DNA of 64,000 bases. It comes from Luteimonas yindakuii. Its GTDB lineage: Bacteria > Pseudomonadota > Gammaproteobacteria > Xanthomonadales > Xanthomonadaceae. Every line of letters begins with the position of its first letter. The stretch's first letter is position 1. This document shows positions 9,979 through 18,235 of the stretch, piece by piece. Both the position numbers and the translations under genes were made by a program. A model generated the notes under the pieces. The model ran no database searches, had not been told where the DNA came from, and saw nothing but the letters and a program-made list of their open reading frames with translations. The stretch lies in NCBI RefSeq assembly GCF_004803715.2, contig NZ_CP039383.2, forward strand, positions 434,001-498,000, written 5' to 3'.

Positions 9979-11078
9979 CAGCCCAGCTCCATGAACCACA
10001 GTGCGGCCAGCGCGTCGAGCACGATCACCAGCGCGATCGCCTGCACCACGCTCGAGGTGGTGCGTTCGCCGACCGACTGCGCGGTGCCTTCCACCTGCAG
10101 TCCCTCCAGGCAGCCGATCAGTGCGATCAGCAGCGCGAACACCGGTGCCTTCGCCAGGCCCACGACCATGTGGCGCAGTTCGAACGTGTCCTGCATGCGG
10201 GACAGATAGCCCTGCGGCGGGATATCGAGGCTGAAGACGCCGACGGTCAGGCCGCCGGCCAGGCCGGCGATCATCGCCAGGAAGGTCAGCAGCGGCAGCA
10301 TCACCATCAGCGCGATCACCCGCGGCAACACCAGCAGGTCGATCGGGTCCAGGCCCAGCGTGCGGATCGCGTCGACTTCCTCGCGGCTGACCATCGCGCC
10401 GATCTGCGCGGTGAACGCGCTGGCGGTGCGGCCGGCGAGGATGATCGCGGTCAGCAGCACGCCGAACTCGCGCAGGAAGGCGATGTTGACCAGCTCGACC
10501 ACGAAGATCTGCGCACCGAACTCGGCGAGGATGGTCGAGCCGAGGAAGGCGATCACCGCGCCGACCAGGAACGACAGCAGCACCACCAGCGGCACCGCGT
10601 CCAGGCCCACCTGTTCCATGTGCGCCACCGTCGGCGTCAGCCGGAAGCGCGACGGTTCCTTGATCAGGCGCATCAGCTTGGCGAGGTTCTCGCCGAGGAA
10701 GCTGATCAGCGCCATGATCTCGCGGCCGTTGTCGACCATCGCATAGCCGAGCCGGCCCAGTGCCGCGGCGAAACCGTATTCCTTCTTCTTCGCCGGGCGG
10801 TCGTCGTGCACGTCCTCGATCGCCGCGACCAGCGCGCGGTGGTCGTCGCGGAAGCGGAACTGCTCGAAGTCGATCCCGCGCCGGTGCGCGAAGCGCAGCA
10901 GCTGCAGCACGCCGACCGAATCGATGCGATCGATGCGGGTGGCGTCCACCTCGCGTGCGTCATCCGGTGCGTCGCGCAGCGCATCGCCGATCTGGCCGGC
11001 GTGGCTCAGCGTCCAGCGTCCGCGCAGGACCATGCGACCGTCCGGATCGGCGTCGAGGCTGGGCGCAGTGTCGATCAT
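9975..11078 (-). CDS. STAS-MlaE fusion permease of the MCE lipid-transport operon
   Basis: 367 residues. Residues 1-100 form a STAS-like domain (V-L-R-G-R-W-T-L-S-H, then D-A-T-R-I-D-R-I-D-S-V-G-V-L-Q-L-L-R). Residues about 110-367 form an MlaE/YrbE-type permease with about five to six hydrophobic segments and the family loop G-R-T-A-S-A-F-T-A-Q-I-G-A-M. In E. coli Mla the STAS protein (MlaB) is separate; here it is fused to the permease N-terminus, so a free MlaB would not be needed. Start ATG 11078 begins the STAS domain; the frame is open further upstream. First gene of the operon, divergent from the ThrE-type exporter, 127 bases between starts. Confidence 0.92.
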   Translation of the reverse strand: MIDTAPSLDADPDGRMVLRGRWTLSHAGQIGDALRDAPDDAREVDATRIDRIDSVGVLQLLRFAHRRGIDFEQFRFRDDHRALVAAIEDVHDDRPAKKKEYGFAAALGRLGYAMVDNGREIMALISFLGENLAKLMRLIKEPSRFRLTPTVAHMEQVGLDAVPLVVLLSFLVGAVIAFLGSTILAEFGAQIFVVELVNIAFLREFGVLLTAIILAGRTASAFTAQIGAMVSREEVDAIRTLGLDPIDLLVLPRVIALMVMLPLLTFLAMIAGLAGGLTVGVFSLDIPPQGYLSRMQDTFELRHMVVGLAKAPVFALLIALIGCLEGLQVEGTAQSVGERTTSSVVQAIALVIVLDALAALWFMELGW

Positions 11079-11205
11079 GCGGAAGAAACGGGCATGCGGA
11101 GGGACGTGTCCGGGCAGCGCTTGCGGGTCGCGGCATAGAGTACGCAATCGGCCTGTGAAGCTGTGCATCGCAGCCGCCGGCGCCCGCGCATGCGATCCTG
11201 TGGCG

Positions 11206-12456
11206 ATGGATCGCCCGTCTCCGCACACCTACGGCTACGCGGCCCGGATCGCCTTCGTGGTCGAACTGGCCGAACACCTGCATGCCTATGGCACCACCGC
11301 GCAGCGCCTGGAAGGCGCGGTGACCGACGTCTGCGAACAGCTGCAGTTGCAGTGCGAGCCGTGGGTCAACCCCACCGGCATGGTGCTGGCCTTCAACGAC
11401 CCGCACCGGCCGCCGGGCGACAGCGACACCACCCGCGTCATCCGCGCCGCGCCGGGCGATCTGGACCTGTCCAAGCTCAGCGAAGTCGACCGCATCACCG
11501 AGGAGGTCGTCGCCGGCCGTCTGGACCTGTCGGAAGGCCATGCCGCCCTGCTGGCGCTGGACCTGCGGCGACCCGACTGGCGTGGCCGGCTGTTCCATGT
11601 GCTGGCCTACGGCACCGTCGCGGCGGGCATCGCCGGGCTGTGGCGGCTGCCGTGGCTGGATATCGCCACCGCCTCGGCGATCGGCGTGCTGCTGGGCCAG
11701 CTCGATGCGGTGACCCGGCGCAGCGCGCGCATGCGCGAATCGGCGGATGCGCTGGCCGGCATGATCGCCGGCCTGGTGGCGATCGCGGTGGCCGGGTATG
11801 TCGCGCCGCTCAACCTCAATACCGTGATCATCGCGTCGCTCATCGTGATGCTGCCGGGTATGGCATTGACCAACGCGGTCAACGAACTGACCAGCCAGCA
11901 CTTGGTGTCGGGCACGGTGCGGTTCGCCGGCGCGCTGACCACGGTGATGAAGCTCACCGTCGGCACGATGATCGCGCTGACCGCGGCGCAACTGGTGGGC
12001 GTAGAACCGCAGGTGCGCGCCTGGCGGCCGCAGCCCGACTGGGTGGAATGGGCGGCGATGCTGGTCGCCGCGTTCTCGTTCGCGGTGCTGTTCCGGGCCA
12101 CGCGTCGCGACTATCCACTGGTGATGGCCGCGGCGATCGGCGGTTACCTGATCTCGCGCTATGTCGGCCTGGCACTGGGTGCGTCGGTGGGATTGTTCGC
12201 CTCCGCGCTGCTGGTCACCGCGGCCGGCAACGGCTATGCGCGCTGGGCCAACCGGCCCGGTGCGGTGATCCGCGTGCCCGGCATCATCATGCTGGTGCCC
12301 GGCAGTGCCAGCCTGCGCGGGTTGATGAGCCTGTTCCAGCAGCAGGACGTGGCCGTAGGGCAGGCGGCCATGCTTGGTGTTTTCAACATCATCCTCGCCC
12401 TGGTTGCCGGCCTGATGTTCGGAAACCTGTTGCTGCCGGCGCGCAAGAGCCTGTAA
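11206..12456 (+). CDS. ThrE-family threonine/serine exporter
   Basis: 416 residues. The N-terminal cytosolic domain (about 1-120) carries the ThrE pattern A-R-I-A-F-V-V-E-L-A-E-H-L-H-A-Y-G-T-T-A-Q-R-L-E. About ten hydrophobic helices follow, in two sets (residues 125-260, then 285-410), corresponding to the ThrE and ThrE_2 halves found fused in this family. Family role: proton-driven export of threonine and serine across the inner membrane. ATG 11206 is used because it precedes the conserved N-terminal domain; the frame is open far upstream, antisense to the permease. A strong bidirectional terminator follows. Confidence 0.9.
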   Translation: MDRPSPHTYGYAARIAFVVELAEHLHAYGTTAQRLEGAVTDVCEQLQLQCEPWVNPTGMVLAFNDPHRPPGDSDTTRVIRAAPGDLDLSKLSEVDRITEEVVAGRLDLSEGHAALLALDLRRPDWRGRLFHVLAYGTVAAGIAGLWRLPWLDIATASAIGVLLGQLDAVTRRSARMRESADALAGMIAGLVAIAVAGYVAPLNLNTVIIASLIVMLPGMALTNAVNELTSQHLVSGTVRFAGALTTVMKLTVGTMIALTAAQLVGVEPQVRAWRPQPDWVEWAAMLVAAFSFAVLFRATRRDYPLVMAAAIGGYLISRYVGLALGASVGLFASALLVTAAGNGYARWANRPGAVIRVPGIIMLVPGSASLRGLMSLFQQQDVAVGQAAMLGVFNIILALVAGLMFGNLLLPARKSL

Positions 12457-12511
12457 TCGGCTGGCCATTCGGCCGGTTCTACGCCGGGCCGGCACGGGTT
12501 CCTGATGGCAT

Positions 12512-12547
12512 AACGTAAAACGCCGGCAATTGGCCGGCGTTTACGTT
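12512..12547. terminator. Bidirectional terminator between converging genes
   Basis: AACGTAAAACGCCGGC (12512-12527) pairs with GCCGGCGTTTACGTT (12533-12547), one A being bulged. A/T-rich outer arms on both sides can serve as U-tracts for the exporter (+) and the H-NS-like gene (-). Confidence 0.8.
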
Positions 12548-12563
12548 CCGCTTCGCTGATCCA

Positions 12564-12947
12564 TTACTGGATCAGGAAATCCTCGACCTTCTTGCCGTTG
12601 GCCAGCTCCGCCGCCATCCAGCGCGGGTGCTTGCCGCGGCCGGTCCAGGTTTCATCCTTGTTGGCCGGGTTGCGGTATTTCGGCGCCACCTTGCCGAGCT
12701 TGCGGCCAGCCGCGGACTTCCTGCCCGTGCCTGCTGCCTTGCGGGCGCGCGGTGCGCTGCTGCCCGCGGTGTTGCCGGCGCCGAACAGTTCCTCGGCGGT
12801 ATAACCCTCCGCCTTGAGCAGGGCTTCCACCTTGCGACGCACCGTGGCCACCGGCTTGCGCTTCTGTAGCGTGGTCTTGCGCTTGCGGGCCTGTGCGATC
12901 AGCGACTCGAGTTCGCGGGGGGACAGGGTATTGAGATCGATCGCCAT
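12564..12947 (-). CDS. H-NS family nucleoid-associated protein (XrvA-like)
   Basis: 127 residues. The N-terminal helical oligomerisation part (MAIDLNTLSPRELESLIAQA) is followed by a basic linker rich in A/K/R (about 65-95). The C-terminal H-NS DNA-binding motif is Y-R-N-P-A-N-K-D-E-T-W-T-G-R-G-K-H-P-R-W-M; the core T-W-T-G-R-G-x-x-P-x-W is diagnostic. Family role: binds curved AT-rich DNA and silences horizontally acquired or virulence genes. It resembles Xanthomonas XrvA. ATG 12947 has GGAGCAGCGC just upstream, a usable ribosome-binding site. Monocistronic, between exporter and proS. Confidence 0.93.
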   Translation of the reverse strand: MAIDLNTLSPRELESLIAQARKRKTTLQKRKPVATVRRKVEALLKAEGYTAEELFGAGNTAGSSAPRARKAAGTGRKSAAGRKLGKVAPKYRNPANKDETWTGRGKHPRWMAAELANGKKVEDFLIQ

Positions 12948-13116
12948 GCGCTGCTCCGATAATGTGTGGGATGGAGTCGTCCTGACATTGTGCCGGGCGA
13001 TGTTAATGCAATCGCGGGTCATCCGGATACAGGCGGATTGTCGCGGCGTCGGTCTCGATCCGCGGGAAGCGGCGGCACCTGGTTCTGCGCATCCGGTCGA
13101 CCGTGGCGCAGCGATG

Positions 13117-13141
13117 AAAAAACCGGCCGGAGCCGGTTTCT
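13117..13141 (-). terminator. Rho-independent terminator of proS
   Basis: On the minus strand AAACCGGC, a 4-base loop TCCG and GCCGGTTT are followed by a run of T (plus-strand A run at 13117-13120). It lies about 60 bases after the proS stop. Confidence 0.75.
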
Positions 13142-13199
13142 CATTGCAGGACCCGCGGGATTTCCCCGGCGATGGCCGCGGACGAGCCGCGTGCCCTGC

Positions 13200-14900
13200 C
13201 TAATCTGCGATCCCGAGACGGGTCATCAGGGTGCCGCGATCGAGGTTTTCCGAATCGCCGCCGCGGCGCGCGCGGTATTCGAACGTGCCCGCGGCCAGCC
13301 CGCGCTCGGACACCACCACCCGGTGCGGGATGCCGATCAGTTCGATATCCGCGAACATCGGCCCCGGCCGCAGGCCGCGATCGTCCAGCACCACGTCGAG
13401 GCCGGCTGAGCGCAGTTCGCGGTGCAGGGCCTCGGCGGCCTCGTCGACATCCGGATTCTGCTTGGGGTTGATCACGCAGACCGCGACCTGCCACGGCGCC
13501 ATCGGCTCCGGCCAGATAATCCCGGCCTCGTCATGGTTCTGCTCGATCGCGGCGGCGACGATCCGCGACACCCCGATGCCGTAACAGCCCATCGCAGGCA
13601 CGACCGCCTTGCCCTGTTCGTCGAGCACGGTGAAACCCATCGCCTCGGCATAGCGGCGGCCGAGCTGGAACACATGGCCGACCTCGATACCGCGGGCGAT
13701 GCGGATCTCGCCGCCGTCCGTCGCGCGGTCGCCCTCGGCGACGTTGCGCAGGTCGGCGACAGAGTCGGGCTCGGGCAGGTCGCGGCCCCAGTTGACCCCG
13801 GCCAGGTGGAAACCCGGCACGTTGGCGCCGACGACGAAATCGGCCATGGCCGCGACCTCGCGATCGGCGACCACGCGGATCGCCCGCGCCGGCGCGACCG
13901 GACCCAGGAAGCCGGGCTCGCTGCCGAGGTGATCGGCGATTTCGGCCTCGGTGGCCATCCGGTAATCGCCCAGGCCCGGCAGCTTGGCCAGCTTGATCTC
14001 GTTGAGCGCGTGGTCGCCGCGCATCAGCACCACGGTGAAACCCTCTGCACCCATCACCGCTACGGTGCGCACGGTGCGCGCCAGCGGAATGCCAAGCAGC
14101 GCGGCGACGTCGTCGCAGGTTTTCTGCGTGGGGGTTTCCACCCGGCGCATGTCCTCCGACGGTGCCGCGCGCGCTGCCGGTTCGGCGGCCTGCGCCAGTT
14201 CCACGTTGGCGGCGTAATCGGTCGCGGTGGAAAACGCGATCGCGTCCTCGCCGGAATCGGCCAGAACGTGGAATTCATGCGAGGCGCTGCCGCCGATGGC
14301 GCCGGTATCGGCCTCGACCGCGCGGAATTCCAGCTGCAGGCGGGTGAAGATGCGCACGTAGGCGTCGTACATGCGCTGGTATTGCGCCGCCATGCCGGCA
14401 TCGTCGATATCGAACGAATAGGCATCCTTCATCAGGAACTCGCGCGCACGCATCACCCCGAAGCGCGGGCGGATCTCGTCGCGGAACTTGGTCTGGATCT
14501 GGAAGAACGTGACCGGCAGCTGGCGATAGCTTGCGAGTTCGGCGCGCGCGAAATCGGTGATGACTTCCTCGTGGGTCGGGCCATAGCAATACCAGGATTC
14601 CTTGCGGTCCTGGATTTTCAGCAGCTGGCCGCCGAATTTCTCCCAGCGCCCGGTTTCCTCCCACAGTTCGCGTGGCTGCACCGAGGGCATAAGCAGTTCC
14701 ACCGCACCGGCGCGTTCCATTTCCTCGCGGACCACCGCTTCCACCCGGCGCAGCACGCGCAGGCCCAGTGGCGACCAGGTATAGAGGCCGGCGGCCAGCT
14801 TGCGGATCAGCCCGGCACGCAACATCAGCCGGTGGCTGGCGATTTCCGCGTCGGCGGGGGTTTCCTTGCTGGTATGGAGATGGAACTGCGACAGGCGCAT
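13200..14900 (-). CDS. proS: Prolyl-tRNA synthetase, bacterial type with editing domain
   Basis: 566 residues, the normal length for ProS of the E. coli type. Class II motifs are visible: motif 2 around [17 protein letters not shown] and motif 3 near G-C-Y-G-I-G-V-S-R. The insertion between them (about 225-400; [23 protein letters not shown]) is the INS/YbaK-type domain that hydrolyses mischarged Ala-tRNA(Pro). A C-terminal anticodon-binding domain (about 470-566) is present. ATG 14900 begins the family-typical [20 protein letters not shown]. Monocistronic with its own terminator. Confidence 0.97.
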   Translation of the reverse strand: MRLSQFHLHTSKETPADAEIASHRLMLRAGLIRKLAAGLYTWSPLGLRVLRRVEAVVREEMERAGAVELLMPSVQPRELWEETGRWEKFGGQLLKIQDRKESWYCYGPTHEEVITDFARAELASYRQLPVTFFQIQTKFRDEIRPRFGVMRAREFLMKDAYSFDIDDAGMAAQYQRMYDAYVRIFTRLQLEFRAVEADTGAIGGSASHEFHVLADSGEDAIAFSTATDYAANVELAQAAEPAARAAPSEDMRRVETPTQKTCDDVAALLGIPLARTVRTVAVMGAEGFTVVLMRGDHALNEIKLAKLPGLGDYRMATEAEIADHLGSEPGFLGPVAPARAIRVVADREVAAMADFVVGANVPGFHLAGVNWGRDLPEPDSVADLRNVAEGDRATDGGEIRIARGIEVGHVFQLGRRYAEAMGFTVLDEQGKAVVPAMGCYGIGVSRIVAAAIEQNHDEAGIIWPEPMAPWQVAVCVINPKQNPDVDEAAEALHRELRSAGLDVVLDDRGLRPGPMFADIELIGIPHRVVVSERGLAAGTFEYRARRGGDSENLDRGTLMTRLGIAD

Positions 14901-15024
14901 GGCAGGCGTCGGCGGGAATCAGGGGGCGGGCATTGTGCCACGCAGCCCGCGCCCCGACGGACCAGCCGGGCGACGATTATCCCGCGTCCGGCAGAAACCG
15001 GACGGATCCGCCGCACCGCTACCG

Positions 15025-15444
15025 CTAGCTGCAGTAGGCGCGGGCCGCGGCCTGGGCGAATTCCAGCTGTGCGGCGCGCTCGGCATCGTTGAGCGTGCGC
15101 GGGGTGCCGCTGCCATCGTCCTGCTGTACCGGGCCCGTGCCGTTGAGCGCTTCGATGTTGGCGCGCGCGGTGCGGCACTGTTCGGCGCGCGGATCATTGC
15201 CGGCGGCGGCGTTGGCGGCCACTGGCGCCGCGGCCGCCGTGGCCGTGGACGCGGGCTGTGCCTGCGTGGCCCCGGACGGGGTGACCCGGCGATGGGTGTA
15301 CTTCTCGCCGCCGCCGGGCGGTGCCTCGGAATAGTGGGTGACGCCGCGCGAGTCCTTCCACTGGTAGATGTCCTGTGCGCCGGCGGCGCCGGCCAGCAGC
15401 GCGGCGACAAGCCCGAGGGCGAGGCCGGTGAGCGGATGGCGCAT
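15025..15444 (-). CDS. DUF4124-domain secreted protein
   Basis: 139 residues. Signal peptide at 1-23 (cleavage after A-G-A), then the DUF4124 core D-I-Y-Q-W-K-D-S-R-G-V-T-H-Y-S-E-A-P-P (25-43). That core is a short W-x-D-x-x-G-x-x-x-Y/F-x-D/E pattern common in small envelope proteins of gammaproteobacteria. The middle is low-complexity Ala/Thr/Pro and the C-terminus carries two cysteines. AAGGAG lies 7 bases before ATG 15444. It is divergent from pssA. No biochemical function is known for the domain. Confidence 0.85.
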   Translation of the reverse strand: MRHPLTGLALGLVAALLAGAAGAQDIYQWKDSRGVTHYSEAPPGGGEKYTHRRVTPSGATQAQPASTATAAAAPVAANAAAGNDPRAEQCRTARANIEALNGTGPVQQDDGSGTPRTLNDAERAAQLEFAQAAARAYCS

Positions 15445-15539
15445 GTGGAGCTCCTTGAAGGATCGGTGGCGTGCGGGGATTGCAGCATCGCACCGGCATC
15501 GGCGCAAGCACAGGGCAGCGCGCCCGGGCCCGCAGCCGC

Positions 15540-15545
15540 TAGACT
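15540..15545 (+). promoter_or_regulatory. Putative -10 box, leaderless start of pssA
   Basis: TAGACT ends 6 bases before the pssA ATG at 15552. No Shine-Dalgarno sequence is visible, so the transcript would begin at or next to the start codon. Confidence 0.4.
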
Positions 15546-15551
15546 TGCGCG

Positions 15552-16334
15552 ATGGATCACGATCGGGACCTCGCAGCCCCGCCGCCATCGCGCGGCCGCG
15601 GCATCTACCTGCTGCCCAACCTGTTCACCACGGGCGGGCTGTTCGCTGGCTTCTTCGCCATCATCGCCGCGTCGCAGGGGCGCTTCGGCGCCGCCTGCGT
15701 GGCGATCTTCGTCGCCGGCATCCTCGACGGCATCGATGGCCGGGTCGCGCGGCTCACCAATACCCAGAGCGAATTCGGCGTGCAGTACGACTCGCTCGCC
15801 GACCTGGTGAGTTTCGGCATGGCGCCGGCGCTGGTGATGTACCACTGGGCGCTGATCGACATGCGCCTGGACGGGCCGACGCTGGGCAAGATCGGCTGGC
15901 TCGCCGCGTTCCTCTATGCCGCCTGTGCGGCCCTGCGGCTGGCGCGTTTCAACAGCCAGGTCGGCACGGTCGACAAGCGCTGGTTCGTCGGACTGGCGAG
16001 CCCGGCCGCGGCCGGGGTGATGGCGAGTTTCGTCTGGACCTGCCACGAGCTCGGCCTGCGCGGCATCGACCTGCGCTACGCCGCGCTGGCGGTGACCGTG
16101 GTTGCCGGCCTGGCGATGGTCAGCCGCATCCGCTATTCGAGCTTCAAGGGCGGTGGTAGCGGCCCGAAGGCCGATCGCGTGCCCTTCGTGGCGCTGCCGA
16201 TCGCGGTGGCGATCCTGATCGCGCTGTGGATCGACCCGCCGAAGACCCTGCTGGCGGCGAGCACGCTCTACCTGCTGTCGGGGCCGGCCCTCTGGCTGTG
16301 GCGCCGGCGACGCAGCGTGCCTGCCGCGACATGA
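15552..16334 (+). CDS. pssA: CDP-diacylglycerol-serine O-phosphatidyltransferase
   Basis: 260 residues. It makes phosphatidylserine, the precursor of phosphatidylethanolamine, in the inner membrane. It belongs to the CDP-alcohol phosphotransferase family: the signature D-G-x2-G-R-x-A-R-x8-G-x3-D-x3-D is seen in D-G-I-D-G-R-V-A-R-L-T..F-G-V-Q-Y-D-S-L-A-D (about 58-83). About seven to eight hydrophobic helices are visible (for example 19-45, 105-125, 175-195, 215-250). This is not the phospholipase-D-type PssA of E. coli. Its stop overlaps the next gene by 4 bases (ATGA), so the three-gene set pssA / 16331 / rimI is probably cotranscribed. Confidence 0.94.
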   Translation: MDHDRDLAAPPPSRGRGIYLLPNLFTTGGLFAGFFAIIAASQGRFGAACVAIFVAGILDGIDGRVARLTNTQSEFGVQYDSLADLVSFGMAPALVMYHWALIDMRLDGPTLGKIGWLAAFLYAACAALRLARFNSQVGTVDKRWFVGLASPAAAGVMASFVWTCHELGLRGIDLRYAALAVTVVAGLAMVSRIRYSSFKGGGSGPKADRVPFVALPIAVAILIALWIDPPKTLLAASTLYLLSGPALWLWRRRRSVPAAT

Positions 16335-16636
16335 GCTGGGACGGGTTCCAGCGCGGGGCGATCGCCGAGCTGGGCTACCGGCTCTACCGCCAGGTCGATG
16401 CCGCACAGCCGGTAGCGGTTGACGCTGATGTCGCTCCCGCGCCGCAGGCCGGGGCGCAGCGGTCGTCCCTGCATCCGTTGCAACTGGCGCTGCTGCGTGC
16501 CGCCGGCCGCGCCGCGTCCGACCCCGAGGCCGCCAGGCTGTGCGGGGAGTGGCCGGCGCCGGAATCGTTGCGCGCGCCCGCGGCCAAGCGCGCGCTGTGG
16601 CCGCGCCTGCGCGCAGTGCGGGCACGCACGCGGTGA
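16331..16636 (+). CDS. Small protein, possible diverged HolD (DNA polymerase III psi subunit)
   Basis: 101 residues, translationally coupled on both sides (4-base overlap with pssA and with rimI). The C-terminal 25 residues (P-E-S-L-R-A-P-A-A-K-R-A-L-W-P-R-L-R-A-V) resemble the end of E. coli HolD (D-L-R-A-N-P-T-A-R-A-A-L-W-Q-Q-I). The N-terminus A-I-A-E-L-G-Y-R-L-Y-R is similar in layout to the HolD N-terminal helix that binds the clamp loader. In E. coli holD also lies directly upstream of rimI. The assignment rests on short similarity plus synteny and is inference. holC (chi), the partner of psi, lies at 21036 in this window. Confidence 0.55.
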   Translation: MSWDGFQRGAIAELGYRLYRQVDAAQPVAVDADVAPAPQAGAQRSSLHPLQLALLRAAGRAASDPEAARLCGEWPAPESLRAPAAKRALWPRLRAVRARTR

Positions 16637-17115
16637 ACGTGCCGGCCGCCGATCGTGTCGGCGTGCCGGCGTTGCGGCCGATGCGCGAGGACGATCTCGA
16701 CGCGGTGATGGCGGTGGAACGCCGCGCGTATCCGTTTCCGTGGACGCCGGGCATCTTCCGCGACTGCATCCGCGCGGGCTATCCGGCGTGGCTGCTCTAC
16801 GAGGGTGCCGAGGTGATCGGGTATGCGGTGCTGAGCATCGCCGCCGACGAGGCGCACCTGCTCAATCTCTGCGTCGATCCTGCCGCACAGGGGCGCGGAC
16901 ACGGGCGCCGCCTGCTGAAGACCGTGCTGCGCCTGGCGCAGGGCCATGGCGCCCAACGGGTGTTCCTCGAGGTGCGCCCGTCCAATCCGGTGGCGGTCGC
17001 GCTCTACCACGACCACGGCTTCAACGAGATCGGCCGGCGTCCGCGCTATTACCCGAGTGCCGACGGCCGCGAGGACGCGATCGTGATGGCGATGGAACTG
17101 CTGGCGGACGAGTAG
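16633..17115 (+). CDS. rimI: RimI, ribosomal protein S18 alanine N-acetyltransferase
   Basis: 160 residues from GTG 16633, which overlaps the preceding stop by 4 bases (GTGA). GNAT fold: L-R-P-M-R-E-D-D-L-D-A-V-M-A-V-E-R-R-A-Y at the start, the RimI-typical P-F-P-W-T, the acetyl-CoA loop V-D-P-A-A-Q-G-R-G-H-G-R-R-L-L (Q/R-x-x-G-x-G/A) and the C-terminal N-P-V-A-V-A-L-Y-H-D-H-G-F with F-N-E-I-G-R-R-x-x-Y-Y. It acetylates the N-terminal Ala of S18, and in many bacteria other proteins too. An in-frame ATG at 16540 lies inside the upstream gene and is not needed. Confidence 0.92.
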   Translation: MNVPAADRVGVPALRPMREDDLDAVMAVERRAYPFPWTPGIFRDCIRAGYPAWLLYEGAEVIGYAVLSIAADEAHLLNLCVDPAAQGRGHGRRLLKTVLRLAQGHGAQRVFLEVRPSNPVAVALYHDHGFNEIGRRPRYYPSADGREDAIVMAMELLADE

Positions 17116-17125
17116 CGCGGCGCGT

Positions 17126-18235
17126 TCAACCGCTGCGTCGGCGGAACAGCAGGAACGAGATCGTCAGCATCGCCACCGGCGGGATCATGTAGGCGATGCG
17201 GAAGTCGAACCCGTACACGCCGGCCATGCGCACGAACTGGTTCTGCAGGAGCCAGAAGCCGAGCGCGAACACCACGCCGATGAACAGCCTGCGCCCCAGC
17301 CCGCCGCTGCGCAGGCTGCCGAACGCGAACGGGATCGCGGCCAGGCACAGCGCCAGCACGTTGAACGGATAGAACCAGCGACCCCAGTAGTGCTCCTCGT
17401 ACTCCGAGGCGTCGAGCGCGTTGCGGTGGCGGTAGTCGATGCCGCGTTTGAGGTCCGCCGCGGTCTGGTAGCGCGGCCGCCACAGGTTGCCGGCGGTGGC
17501 CAGCGACGCGGCGTCCAGCTGCGAGGCCCAGGTCTCCTCCATGGCTTCGGTGCGCGTGACCGCGCGTTCCTCGAACCAGGTGCGGTCCACGTCGCGCAGC
17601 AGCCAGCCATCGCCGGTGTGCTCGGCCACCGCGGCACGCGCCACCGACACCAGGCGGCCGTCACCGTCGAACTCGAACAGGCGCACGTCGCCGAGCTCCA
17701 GCCACTGGCGGCCGCCCTCGTTGCGCTGCTGGCCGACCTGGGCGTTGAGGAAGGTGTTGCCCTCGCGCGCCCACAGGCCCGAGTAGCGGGCGACGACCAT
17801 GTCGTTGGAGCGTGCGGCGGATTTCATCGCGTCGCCGGCGCGCTGCGCCCACGGCCCGAGCGTCTCGCCGTTGAGGATCATCAGCACGGTCAGCACGGCC
17901 AGTGGTGCCGCCGCCGCCAGGCTGATGCGCCGCCGCGACAGGCCGAGCGCGCGCAGCGCGGTCAGCTCCGAACTCGCCGCCAGCTGGCCCAGGCCCATCA
18001 GGGTGCCGATGACCGCGGCGGTCGGGAACATCATGTAGGCGCGCCGCGGCACCGTGTACAGCACGTAGGTCAGCGCCGACACCGCGTTGTACTGGCCCTC
18101 GCCGATGTTGTCGATCTCGGCCAGCAGGCCGCTGACGACAAGGTCCACACCGACCAGCACGGCCCAGGTGAGCAGCACGGTCACCAGCACTACGCGGGCG
18201 ACATAGAGCGTGTGCAGGCGCGGCAGGATGGTCAT
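17126..18235 (-). CDS. lptG: LptG, LPS export system permease
   Basis: 369 residues. LptB2FG extracts lipopolysaccharide from the inner membrane. The YjgP/YjgQ family layout is clear: TM1-TM3 in residues 12-120 (with E-L-T-A-L-R-A-L-G-L-S, the coupling helix), a periplasmic beta-jellyroll domain (about 125-265) and three C-terminal TM segments (about 275-365). ATG 18235 overlaps the lptF stop by 4 bases (ATGA), so the two are translated together. It converges on rimI with a 10-base gap. Confidence 0.95.
   Translation of the reverse strand: MTILPRLHTLYVARVVLVTVLLTWAVLVGVDLVVSGLLAEIDNIGEGQYNAVSALTYVLYTVPRRAYMMFPTAAVIGTLMGLGQLAASSELTALRALGLSRRRISLAAAAPLAVLTVLMILNGETLGPWAQRAGDAMKSAARSNDMVVARYSGLWAREGNTFLNAQVGQQRNEGGRQWLELGDVRLFEFDGDGRLVSVARAAVAEHTGDGWLLRDVDRTWFEERAVTRTEAMEETWASQLDAASLATAGNLWRPRYQTAADLKRGIDYRHRNALDASEYEEHYWGRWFYPFNVLALCLAAIPFAFGSLRSGGLGRRLFIGVVFALGFWLLQNQFVRMAGVYGFDFRIAYMIPPVAMLTISFLLFRRRSG

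Noticed and set aside
10924..11205. Long N-terminal extension of the ThrE-type exporter
   Set aside because: It is antisense to the permease gene and has no conserved residues; the family N-terminus begins at ATG 11206.
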